From Chrysochromulina tobinii (taxonomy: Eukaryota > Haptophyta > Prymnesiales > Chrysochromulinaceae), in assembly GCA_001275005.1 (NCBI GenBank), contig JWZX01001612.1, positions 1 to 22,869 on the forward strand: 22,869 bases of DNA. Reading direction: 5' to 3'. The translations under genes were made by a program, and so were the position numbers. How positions within the stretch are numbered: position 1 is the first letter of the stretch; every line of letters begins with the position of its first letter. The notes beneath the pieces were generated by a model, which was not told the DNA's origin, made no database searches, and worked only from the letters and a program-made list of their open reading frames with translations. This document shows positions 9,401 through 17,448 of this stretch, piece after piece.

Positions 9401-12129
9401 CGCCCGGAAAGGGGTACGCTGAGCTTGTCGGCGTGCGCGGCGTTGGCAACGGCGTCCGCGGCAGCGGCGGCTGCTTCGCAGAGAGCCTTGGTCGTGAGGC
9501 TAGGGTTGGTGCACGAGCCAAAGGTGCCCGAGAAGAGGCGCATGCCCACGACGGCAAAGAGTAGTTGAATGGCGAGCCCGAGCGTGAGAATCGACTGCAC
9601 CGCCGGGAGCGTCTGCAGAAGCGTCTCAATGACTGTCTTCATGCCGGGGTCGCGCACGAGCAAGCGCAGCGGGCGTAAGAGACGCAGCACCCGGAAGATG
9701 CGCAGCACCCGTAACATCTGAAGGTCCGCCTCGGCGCAGAAGGAGGCCTGCGACCTACAGGTGGCCAAGGAGGGGACCATGGAGCTCAGCAGGCTGAGTA
9801 GCGACGCGCACACGATCACAAAGTCGACCACGTTCCAGCTGTACGCGAAGTAGTTGCGTGCCCCATATGCGTGCACCTTGAGGATCGCCTCGAGGGTGAA
9901 GATGGCCGTGAAGCCGAAGTTGGCTTGCATAAGGACGTCGGCGAGCTCGCTGTTTGGGTCGAGCCGCGGCGTGTCGAGCATGAGGCACACGCACGAGGCC
10001 AGCACGAGCAGTGTGATGACCTTCTCGAACACATCCGTCTCCACTAGCCACGCAACGGCATGGTTGCCAACGGGGGTGGGGCGGGCAGGGCCTTGGGGTC
10101 GCGACTCAGCCTTGACGCCGTGCACCTCATCCTTCGCGTTGCTCGCCCCGTGCACGTTGGTCTGCCCTTGGAGACTCGAGTCAACCGTGTCGGCCTCCTC
10201 GACGCTCTCTGCAAAGGCGGTCACGAGGATGGCGACGAAGAGGTTCATGATGCCGAAATAGCCGACGAAGAGTGCAGGCACGAAGAAGACGAGTGTGGGG
10301 AACACGCCCAGTTGCTCGGCGCATGCCTTTGCGAGATGGACGCAACCGAGCGAGAAGATGCCCAGCACGCTCAGCATGGCAGGGCCAAAGGTCTCAAAGT
10401 GCGAGCGGGACTGGCTGGTGAGCTGCGTGTCGCCAAAGAGCTGCATGCCGATGATGGCGAAGATGAACATGACGCACGAGGTCAGTAGCACGAGGTTGCG
10501 CACCTGCGGCATGGCCTTGAGGATGGTCAGCATGACGCGGTATATGGATTTCGAGCTGCGCAGCAGTCGCAGCGCACGAACCAGCCTCACGAGCCGCAGC
10601 AGCCGCAGAATCTGTGGCACATCGACCGGACTCGTGGGCGGCCGTTCAATGCGCACGAGCACCAACTCGGCCATCGAGAGAAGCACGAGCGAGCCATCGA
10701 CGGCGTTATACGTATTGGCCCAATATCTCGTCGCCCCGAGCCCGAGCAGTTTGAGGCCCATCTCTGCCGCAAAGAAAGCCGTGAGCCCCTCGCTGAGGAG
10801 CTCGTATAGCCCACGGTACCACGACGGCTCTCCGTGGAAAGGCATGCACGCGACGACGACGTTGACGAAGACGGCGAGGAGCGCGCCACGCGCAAACCAA
10901 TTCGAGCTCACCACCCGAGCACAAATGCGAGCGCACATGCGCCCGTGGGGGCCGAGCAACTCAAGCTCAGCATCGAGATCGGCCTTGTGCGCCCTCTCTC
11001 GAGCCTGCTGCGCACCGCGCTTTGCCGCCGCGAGCGCTGCGTTAAGGCGCCCCTGGTGGGCGTCTGCGCCGGAGGAGGGGATTGAGAGGTGGGTGTCCAA
11101 TTGGCTGCTGCTGCTGCTCCGGGTTGCCAGAAGCGGCTGGTAGGCCTCCTGTCGATCCCCCTGGCTGGCGGCACTGCTCGCCTCGTCCTCTGCGTCCGCC
11201 GCGCTCGCGTCGTACAAGCTGTCGCCCTGCGGCTCGCCTTGCTCCGCCACCATAACCGCCACCAAGGCTTCCCTGCGCCGCTTCTCGTAGCTGTGGAATG
11301 CCTCGGAGACGACGGGGGGGAAGAGCTGGAGGACGAAGAATCCGCCCACGGCCGCGAGCGAGACGAAGTAGATGCTCGTCTGCCACGAGGAGGCCCTCAT
11401 GAAGACGTACATGGTTTCCGCCCAACCGTCCAGCAGGAACGTCGAGACGAGCGGCACCATCGCCGCGGGCACGGAGTCAAAGTGAAAGTGGTCGCCGTTA
11501 CCCTCAAAGCGTCGGCACTCGAAGCCGTCGGCGCATGTGGCCCCAACGCCCCCACAGAACGCGCCCGAGTCTGCGCCGGTGTGGGCGTGGGCGCAGCGGT
11601 GGTGCAGCATGCCCTCAAAGAGCTGCACGCCGATGACTGCCATCACGCCCACGATGACGGAACAGAGCCCGCCGACGTTAAGGAGAGAAGGGATGGACCA
11701 CAAGGCTGCTTCACAGAGAGCGTGCATGCCTTCAACCTCGTCGAACAACATCAGCACGCGCAGCACGCGGAAGCATCGCACCGCCGAGTTGAAGACGGCG
11801 AGTCCAGGGAAGAGCACGATCACCCAAGACGTGATGACAATGGCTGCCTCGAAGAGCTGCCAGTTGCTCAGGCGGCCAGCCACTGCACAAGCCCGGATCA
11901 CAAGCTCGATGGTGAAGACCGAGAGAAAGATGCTGCTCCAGCGGGCGAGGAAGAGTTTATCCTCGTCCGTCGCGGTCGAGTGGAACTTTGGAGAGTCAAG
12001 AGCAATCGTGTAGAGGTTGGCGAGGATCACGAGGACGACCACCACCTCAAACGGCTTGAACATGGTCAACGAGACTGCGGTGCGCTGCAGCCACCCTTGC
12101 TCGCCGTCTACGTGGCTCCGAAAGCTCAT
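6426..12129 (-). CDS. four-repeat voltage-gated cation channel alpha subunit (Cav/Nav-like), two exons
   Basis: Exon 1 is 12129-8395 and exon 2 is 8126-6426; joined in phase 0 they give 1811 residues. Four six-helix repeats are clear. S4 sensors carry Arg/Lys every third residue: R118-R124 in repeat I (only three), R509-K527 in II, R807-R822 in III, R1160-R1172 in IV. Pore loops read LLDGWAETMY (I), IFSLGCVHLA (II), TTGDNMPDLM (III) and LTADDGWHAL (IV). By alignment to calcium channels the filter is D234/G595/D955/D1250-1251, not EEEE. After the last S6 a Cav/Nav-type EF-hand-like region follows (about 1340-1376, EFCELWSEYDPSACGKV, ending RRPLGL). The distal tail has a TQPPN repeat. Such channels conduct Ca2+ or Na+ across plasma or flagellar membranes. 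Ion selectivity here is not predictable. The ATG at 12129 is followed closely by S1. Confidence 0.92.
6953..7040 (-). repeat. 21-bp coding tandem repeat in channel tail
   Basis: Four units of about 21 bases encode a PTQPPNFR/RTQPPNLR-type heptad (residues about 1608-1636) in the cytoplasmic C-terminal tail. On the plus strand it reads GTTGGGCGGTTGGGTTCGGAA with small variations. The period is a multiple of three, so copy number can change without a frameshift. Confidence 0.9.
8127..8394 (-). other. intron of the channel gene (268 nt, pyrimidine-rich)
   Basis: Exon 1 ends CTCTTCCAG and the intron opens GTATGCCC; it closes GGCCTTCAG before GTCCTAACG. Splicing restores the repeat IV pore loop (LLLFQ joined to VLTADDGW), as family alignment demands. 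The sense strand is overwhelmingly C and T for about 200 bases, so the plus strand shows long GA tracts. The length is not a multiple of three, yet the exon 1 frame meets no stop inside the intron; retention would replace the last pore segment with an unrelated tail. Confidence 0.88.
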
Positions 12130-12417
12130 TGTCAGCCGGCACTAGGGCCCTATATGTTTGGAAATTCGAGCAGCTCGCTGAAGGCCTCGACGCGCAGAGC
12201 AGAGCACGGAAAATCTCAGTTTTTCGAACCAAAGTCAAACTTTTGTCTTGCATGCGTGACGGCTAGCGAGATTAGCGAGACGGCAATCCATTGCAATGCA
12301 TTCCTGGCGCGCGCGCAGTTTTGGCTCACGTCCGAGCTGTGGGACCAGCCCCCCCCCCCGGCCTTGCCTTGCAAGACCTTGAAGTACATGTCTCGTCCCC
12401 AAACGGACCCACGCGCA
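12130..12417. promoter_or_regulatory. presumed channel promoter region
   Basis: These 288 bases lie between the channel start and the stop of the glycosyltransferase upstream of it, both on the minus strand. A run of ten or so C lies at about 12350-12360, and an A/T-richer patch lies at 12205-12245. No specific promoter element can be named; the call rests on position only. Confidence 0.35.
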
Positions 12418-13671
12418 CTACCCAGCACCCCCCGTACGCGTGTACTCTGCGGCGCGCCTCACAACCTCCAGCACCGTGCCGACGTCGACGGTCACGTTGC
12501 AATTGAGTCTGGATTCCCGGGCGCCGCCACCGCATCCGGGCGATGCCGGAGCCCGGAGCGACTCGTATCGAACGCCGAGCGCCTGGCTCGCCATCTCATA
12601 GATAGAGTTCACCAGGCCCTGTGGGAAGATCTCGACCGCGGCGGTCCTGTGCGCGTCCGACGCAAGGAACATGACCCAAGCCATCGCTTGCCCGTGGACC
12701 GCGATGAGCCCCGAGCACGCGTGCACCTGTGGGGTGTGCGGGCGTCGTGGTGAGCACTTGCATGCCGAGGGGGATGATGAGCCCCGAGCACGCGTGCACC
12801 AGGCGCTAATTACCAAACGCATCTGCGTCCCTAGGGGCAGCTCATCAAGCACCAGGCGGTGCACGCGCTGCGAGAGCACGGGGTCGCCTTCCAAGCGCTT
12901 CGCAAGCGCGGCTTCGTTATCAATGTTCCGTAGCTTGTGCCGTCGCACCACCCAGAGAAGCATCTGAGCCCTTGCTGTTGAGCCATCCAGACTGTCCGCA
13001 GCCCGCACGGACGCGGGAAAGGGGTAGGCGGCTGCGTGCAGATTGACAAGCGCTGCGCTCCGAAAGGCGCGCAGCCGTCCGGCCGAGCGCACAGCGATGG
13101 GATTGAAGGCATCCGCGTTGCCGTGCAGGACATCATAACACACGCATGGGGCGTTCACGAGCTGGTGCGTGCGGTTGGCGATGGTCGCCGAGCTCTCTCG
13201 CGTGAACGGTCTTATGGACCATTCCCACGCGTGCCACTTGCGCGGCTCAATCGACATCTTCTTGCCCACCGCCGCTGTTGCGTATATGAGCGGCACAAAG
13301 TCAACGGCGCTGCCTGCTGCGCTTGCAATCGCAGCCCATCGCTCAAACGCCGGCACTGCATGGAAGGCTTGGTGGTAAATGTTGTTGCACGAAAAGGGCA
13401 CAGCGATGCCGAGCGGACGGTTCAAGCACCGTGTCGGCGGGCTCCCACCGAGCAGCGCCTTGTCGCCATCGGACGGTGGCCGCACCGCGGTGATCCTTTG
13501 GTAGCCATTTACGTACTCGGAAAACCCGTGCACCACTGCCTCGACGTCATCGCGAAGAGAAACAATTGCCGAGCGAAAGCGCGAGGAGCGGTCGTCGTAG
13601 GGGATGACGCATGCACTGCGCAGCGAGAAGGTGACCATGTACTCCGGCGGTGTGCTGCTGCGACGCGGCAT
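12418..13671 (-). CDS. GT61/DUF563-type glycosyltransferase, probably two exons
   Basis: Proposed exons are 13671-12814 and 12726-12418, giving 388 residues; unspliced it would be 417. Family features are visible: CNNIYHQAFHAVPAFERW near residue 95 (the N-x-Y/F-H-x-x-x-D/A region), RRHKLRNIDNEAALAKRL near 243, and, across the proposed junction, ELPLGTQMRL joined to VHACSGLIAVHGQAMAW, then AVEIFPQGLVNSIYEMA. This follows the GT61 order 'R.i.Ne', 'e..l.eQ', 'HGA.l...F', 'vEi.P'. GT61 enzymes transfer sugars such as xylose or GlcNAc to glycans or proteins, usually in the Golgi or ER. Here the HGA motif reads HGQ. No N-terminal signal or membrane anchor is evident, so an upstream exon may be missing. 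The ATG at 13669-13671 is the first in frame. Confidence 0.78.
   Translation of the reverse strand: MPRRSSTPPEYMVTFSLRSACVIPYDDRSSRFRSAIVSLRDDVEAVVHGFSEYVNGYQRITAVRPPSDGDKALLGGSPPTRCLNRPLGIAVPFSCNNIYHQAFHAVPAFERWAAIASAAGSAVDFVPLIYATAAVGKKMSIEPRKWHAWEWSIRPFTRESSATIANRTHQLVNAPCVCYDVLHGNADAFNPIAVRSAGRLRAFRSAALVNLHAAAYPFPASVRAADSLDGSTARAQMLLWVVRRHKLRNIDNEAALAKRLEGDPVLSQRVHRLVLDELPLGTQMRLVISAWCTRARGSSSPSACKCSPRRPHTPQVHACSGLIAVHGQAMAWVMFLASDAHRTAAVEIFPQGLVNSIYEMASQALGVRYESLRAPASPGCGGGARESRLNCNVTVDVGTVLEVVRRAAEYTRTGGAG
12703..12800. repeat. 25-bp perfect direct repeat spanning an intron-exon boundary
   Basis: The plus-strand string starting GATGAGCCCCGAGCACGCG occurs at 12703-12727 and again at 12776-12800, with no mismatch over 25 bases. 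One copy is the first 24 bases of exon 2 of the glycosyltransferase plus the last intron base; the other lies inside the intron, close to its donor. The offset of 73 bases is not a multiple of three, so it is not a protein repeat. Confidence 0.95.
12727..12813 (-). other. probable 87-nt intron of the glycosyltransferase
   Basis: The minus strand reads TTTG, then GTAATTAGC at the donor, and CCCCACAG at the acceptor. Removing it joins two halves of the conserved GT61 segment in phase 0. Because 87 is a multiple of three and no stop is inside, retention would insert 29 residues just before the HG motif. A pyrimidine tract is weak. The strongest support is protein alignment across the junction, not the splice signals. 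Confidence 0.7.
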
Positions 13672-14000
13672 TCGTTTTTCGTTTGCTTCAAGAAGTGATG
13701 CGGAGCAGAGAAGGAGTGTGGGAAACCTCTAATGGCATGCAACCCGGCCTCCGCAACCACACGACTTGAAAGAAGGCAAGAATGCGGGGGACCGCGACGA
13801 AACTGACTGACAGACTCAAGCATGCCGCCCACCCCGCCGCGGAAGGCCGGGCCGATGTTAATGAGAATGACAATTTGAATTTCCGTTCCCGCTCGCCCGG
13901 TCGCCCGCGCGATTTTCCGCCCCGGATGCTTGGCCTTCATACATCATTGGATGGGTTTCTCACGTCGCACGCGCGTGTGCAGCTCTACACCACAAACTGC
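13672..14000. other. intergenic stretch upstream of the glycosyltransferase
   Basis: These 329 bases lie between the glycosyltransferase start and the NDK-domain gene stop, both on the minus strand. They should contain the promoter of the former and the 3' flank of the latter. I see no gene, RNA or repeat here. Confidence 0.5.
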
Positions 14001-15350
14001 TCAACACGTTCGCCGATTCATCTCAAAATCTGCTATACCCGTACCGTCTCGTGTTGCGGCACTGTTGCCCTCGGCGTCTTTTCGACCGCGTCTTGCCTGA
14101 GCCCTTGCACGTGCATGTGTATGTGCCGCTTGGCTGGCAGAGGTCGCGGAGGGCGTATCAGGCTCGGAGCGCGGCAGCACGGTGACGCCCGAGGGCAGTC
14201 CGACACCCTCCTCGTGCCTGTCGCCCTCCTCGCCGCCACCTTCAAGGCTCTCGCCCGCCCATGCCCATCTCCTCTGCGCCTCCCCGAAGACCACACACAC
14301 CTCGCGCTCGACGTTGTGCGCGTCGGCGCCGTGTGCCGCATTGGCCTGCTTGTTGCTGCCGTAGCGGGCCCTGATGCTGTGCGGAGCTGTGAGCCGACCC
14401 TGCGCGGGGTCGCCAGGTCCGAGCAGCGCCCGCCACGCGCCCACCGCTCCGGCGCGCTCGAGCAGCAGTGCCTCAACTTCGCCACTCGAGTAAAAGTCGA
14501 CCATGGACGTGAAGAATCGCCTCCGAACGTCGCCTCGCTTGGCGGCGCCCCACGAGGTGGCGAGAAAGGCAGCTGCCTCAGCCTCGCTCATGCGCCAGCG
14601 CCGCCTCGCGAGCACTTCGAAGCCGCTCTCGACGATCACGTGTGCGATCTCGTCCGCCAAACCGCCGCGCACGGCGTCAGGCTTCAGCACAGCCAGCGTT
14701 CGCTCGAGGCGCAGGTGGACCATGGCGCCGCCTCTCACGGCGGCGTCGCCATCGATCCCAGCGGCGGCCATGCCGCCGGCTCCCGTGCCGCCGCGCCAGT
14801 GGAAGCCCGGCGGTAGCAGGCCGCGCTCGTCGAGCAGCCGCCACCGCTCTCGCGCTTCGCGGGCAGGCACGCAAGCTCTCGAGCACTCATCCAGCACACG
14901 CCGCACTGTGCGCGCCAGCTTGACGCCGCAGCGCACGGACGGTTGGCGCTCGACGCACGCCAGGCCAGCTGCGGCTGCAGAGGCTGCCCCTTCGAGAGCA
15001 CCGTGCTGCAGCCTCGCAGAGGCGATGATCTCAAACGATGCTATGTCCGCGAGGCCATCGAGATTTGCAAAGAGCGTCTCGGCGACCTCCAACCGTGAAG
15101 CACAGCATCGCATGGCCACATTAATGGCATTGGGCCCGTATGTGAGCGTGAGCTCGGCCGCGTCCAATGCCGACAATGCCGACAATGCCGCGTCGCAGTC
15201 CGCGCACTCGTTGAGCCGGCGGATGGCAGTGGCAGCCTGGGGTGGGACGGGCTTACGTGCAGCTCGTCGCATGACTGGCGATGGAGCTCTACATGGCGAC
15301 TGGCTCGGCGAGTCGATTGGGTTCACCACTGGCCTGCAAAGAACCAACAT
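14001..15350 (-). CDS. nucleoside-diphosphate-kinase-domain protein with helical N-terminus (NME5/7-like group)
   Basis: This 449-residue protein carries one NDK domain at about residues 216-356. It opens ERTLAVLKPDAV and contains SIRARYG and NAAHGAD, with the phosphate-accepting His at about residue 340. NDKs move the gamma-phosphate between nucleotides through that His. The Lys, both Arg and Asn of the active site align, but the usual Thr in 'GATNP' is replaced (GPGDP) and the conserved Tyr after the second helix is not seen, so activity may be weak. The 'SIRA.YG...NAAHG.D' style resembles the group II ciliary NDKs (NME5, NME7, radial spoke RSP23). Residues about 45-175 form Ala-rich helical pairs (YGPNAINVAMRCCASR) that recall PPR-like repeats. 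The tail is disordered. The start is the first in-frame ATG; Met at 15272 is an alternative. Confidence 0.78.
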   Translation of the reverse strand: MLVLCRPVVNPIDSPSQSPCRAPSPVMRRAARKPVPPQAATAIRRLNECADCDAALSALSALDAAELTLTYGPNAINVAMRCCASRLEVAETLFANLDGLADIASFEIIASARLQHGALEGAASAAAAGLACVERQPSVRCGVKLARTVRRVLDECSRACVPAREARERWRLLDERGLLPPGFHWRGGTGAGGMAAAGIDGDAAVRGGAMVHLRLERTLAVLKPDAVRGGLADEIAHVIVESGFEVLARRRWRMSEAEAAAFLATSWGAAKRGDVRRRFFTSMVDFYSSGEVEALLLERAGAVGAWRALLGPGDPAQGRLTAPHSIRARYGSNKQANAAHGADAHNVEREVCVVFGEAQRRWAWAGESLEGGGEEGDRHEEGVGLPSGVTVLPRSEPDTPSATSASQAAHTHARARAQARRGRKDAEGNSAATRDGTGIADFEMNRRTC

Positions 15351-15652
15351 TGTGAGCCGCTCGTCACGGCGCCTCGACGTCAAAAGTTAGAAAACTTGAC
15401 TTATCTTTTTCGTGTCCTGCACCCTAGCAACACGACGCGTAACGATGCGGTCCGTGTTCGCTTCCTACGTACTGATTGGGCTCAAGGGGGGGGGCGCTTT
15501 CAGAACGGAACGAGTCACCGGGCCGCAGTCAAAAGTCCCCGCACACTACGAGCTTTCTAAGCAGTACGGTACTGTGTATCGGCTCGAGAGTGTTTTGTGT
15601 GGTTATATTCACACCCAAGTCACCGCGTTCACAGTGCGTTCTTTATCACCAA
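15351..15652. promoter_or_regulatory. shared divergent promoter region
   Basis: These 302 bases separate the starts of the NDK-domain gene (minus) and the PDI-like gene (plus), so promoters for both must lie here or in upstream exons. The region has a run of eight G at 15486-15493 and A/T-richer patches near 15385-15412 and 15600-15650. No recognisable core element was found. Confidence 0.45.
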
Positions 15653-16912
15653 ATGGTGTTGACTCTCACGCTCCTTGCCGTCCAAGGTGCGCAGCCGGCA
15701 GCTCAGCCTGTGGATCCAGACCTGTTGCATCGATCCTTCGCACCGCCGCCTTCAGTTATCCCGCCGCCGCACGTGGCTCTTCGACTTCGAAGCGATGCAG
15801 AGGTACAACGAGTGCGCGACCAGCATGCGGCGTTGCTCGTGATGGTGGAACATGCGTTGGACCACGGATGCAAGTTGGCAGGAGCAATGTTCGACCGTGC
15901 TGCCGATCAGTGGTCTGCTCCAGGCAACGTCACATTCGCGCGCATCGACATGGATAAAGCTCCTGGCATCGCAAAAAGCCTGGGCGCTCGCCTCGACAAT
16001 GGAATTGATGGCCTCCCCAAGTACGCTCTCTCGCTAGCCGGCCTCACAACGCTGATCAAGTATTCGGGTGGCTGGTCAGAAAAATCGCTGAGTGCTTGGC
16101 TGCACCAGCAGTTAGCAATGAAACCCGTCGAGGCGCGCAATCTGGTCCACGTGGCCCGAATTGCAAGCCAGAATCCGCACGGCCTCGCCATCGTTGGGGT
16201 TCTGAGTGAGGCGCAGCGCAGCCGCCGTCTGCTCGAGCTGGCAGCACGCGGGGCTGAAGTGCGCGCAGCAGTTGTGCTGGGCGATGAGACACTTGCAGCC
16301 GAAATGGGCGTCGAAGTGCCGTCCGTGGTGGTTGTCAGCAGCGATGCTCGCGAGCCATGGGCTGTACTACGACCACCATTGACCCAGCAGGCGGTTGAAA
16401 ACTTCTTATGGCGGCGAGCTTTGCCGCTCGTCATCAAGATAGGCGATCGTAAACGCGACTTTGCTAGGCATGTCCGCGAGCATGCGCACGAACTTGGGCT
16501 GCAGGCGATCCTCGTGCATATCTCGGGCGCGCGTGGCACCGACGACGAGTCCGAGAGCGCGCTCGCCGAACTGCATCGCGCCGCACTGAAGCGGCCGCGG
16601 GCCGCTCGCTATCTCGCATATGACTTTTTCGACAACGATCCAGAACAGTTTGTATCACGCGACGTGTATGCTAGCGAGCTGCCCACGCTGATACTTGTGC
16701 ATGCGCGTGGCCAGTCGGAGGAGCGCACGTGGCGGATACCCGAGGGCGAAGCGATCCGCAGCAAGGCCATCGTCGAGCTCATCGAACGGGCAACAGACGA
16801 GCTCAAGCAAGCGGCCGCTCTGGCAGCCCCGGATAGCTGGCAAGAGCTTGCCGCACCCGAGGCATACGAAGACGCCCTAGACAAGTGCGAAGCAGAGGGC
16901 GGGGGTGGATAG
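15653..16912 (+). CDS. secreted or ER PDI-like thioredoxin-fold protein lacking CXXC
   Basis: This is a 419-residue protein. The N-terminus MVLTLTLLAVQGAQPAAQ fits a short signal peptide, which is why this ATG is chosen although the frame is open further upstream without an ATG. Residues about 42-155 follow a PDI 'a' domain: AALLVMVEHALDHGCKLAG stands where the family has '...F.APWCGHCK.LAP', then NVTFARIDMDKAPGIAKSLG, then GIDGLPKYAL with the cis-Pro region, then KYSGGWSEKSLSAWL. Only one Cys (C73) remains of the CXXC pair, so disulfide exchange is unlikely. Two further thioredoxin-like folds (about 160-270 and 280-400) resemble b/b' domains. A substrate-binding or chaperone role in the secretory pathway is inferred. 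The C-terminus EAEGGGG has no KDEL-type retrieval signal. It diverges from the NDK gene across about 300 bases. Confidence 0.75.
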   Translation: MVLTLTLLAVQGAQPAAQPVDPDLLHRSFAPPPSVIPPPHVALRLRSDAEVQRVRDQHAALLVMVEHALDHGCKLAGAMFDRAADQWSAPGNVTFARIDMDKAPGIAKSLGARLDNGIDGLPKYALSLAGLTTLIKYSGGWSEKSLSAWLHQQLAMKPVEARNLVHVARIASQNPHGLAIVGVLSEAQRSRRLLELAARGAEVRAAVVLGDETLAAEMGVEVPSVVVVSSDAREPWAVLRPPLTQQAVENFLWRRALPLVIKIGDRKRDFARHVREHAHELGLQAILVHISGARGTDDESESALAELHRAALKRPRAARYLAYDFFDNDPEQFVSRDVYASELPTLILVHARGQSEERTWRIPEGEAIRSKAIVELIERATDELKQAAALAAPDSWQELAAPEAYEDALDKCEAEGGGG

Positions 16913-17448
16913 CTGTTCAAGGTCAAGCCAGCTGGGCAGTCGCGCGCCGCCCCCCTATCACGCACATCTCAGATCCCTTTGAGTGCATGGCCGAGGGCAC
17001 ACTCCGACGACCTTGGGTGCTGCAGTGGCTTTTGTTTTCGCGCCCCGCCGGAGTCCCGGCCCCGTCGGCGCGGAGCCGGAGGGTGGACCGAGTTTTCAGG
17101 GGAAATCTATGGACTCGTGGGGGGCCAAGCGGAGGACGACGTGGGCTCCGCCTCTGGCGGAACCGGATGTTGCAAGCTTCGGGATGCGTCGTCGAGCACT
17201 CGGACCGTTCCGGCTGGATAAAATATCAAAGTGTTCACGTACGTTAACTTACGCATTTCGCAAAGCACAGTCTCGTAAGACACAAACACCTTTTAGATAG
17301 CAGAGAAACAAAACTAAGACGCAGCCTCAACTGGCACATACGACAAACTGTGCGTGATCACCTGAGATTTGCCCACTTCCACATTCCAGGTCATCTCGTG
17401 CCGACGTCTGTCGCACGGTTGAGTGCTGTAATCATGCACACGGCACGG
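16913..17448. other. convergent intergenic stretch
   Basis: These 536 bases lie between two convergent genes and should be mostly 3' untranslated or spacer sequence. A GC-rich segment (about 17040-17100) can fold on itself (CGCCGGAG/CTCCGGC-like pairs). The distal part (17215-17345) is A/T-rich. Short open frames on both strands match nothing I know. Confidence 0.5.

Noticed and set aside
11089-12753. A 554-codon open frame on the plus strand opposite the channel start, and another of 282 codons at 10295-11143
   Set aside because: Both are antisense shadows of the strongly supported channel exon; GC-rich codon use leaves stop-free frames on the opposite strand. Their translations show no domain.
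12596-12799. The intronic copy of the 25-bp repeat as an alternative coding exon of the glycosyltransferase
   Set aside because: It reads in another frame and is not followed by the HG motif; the downstream copy fits the GT61 pattern.
14001-15390. Plus-strand frames opposite the NDK-domain gene (for example 14503-15390)
   Set aside because: They are antisense to a recognisable NDK domain and have no features of their own.
17040-17180. GC-rich self-complementary segment considered as a structured RNA
   Set aside because: Such pairing is common at this GC content, and no known RNA family motif was seen.
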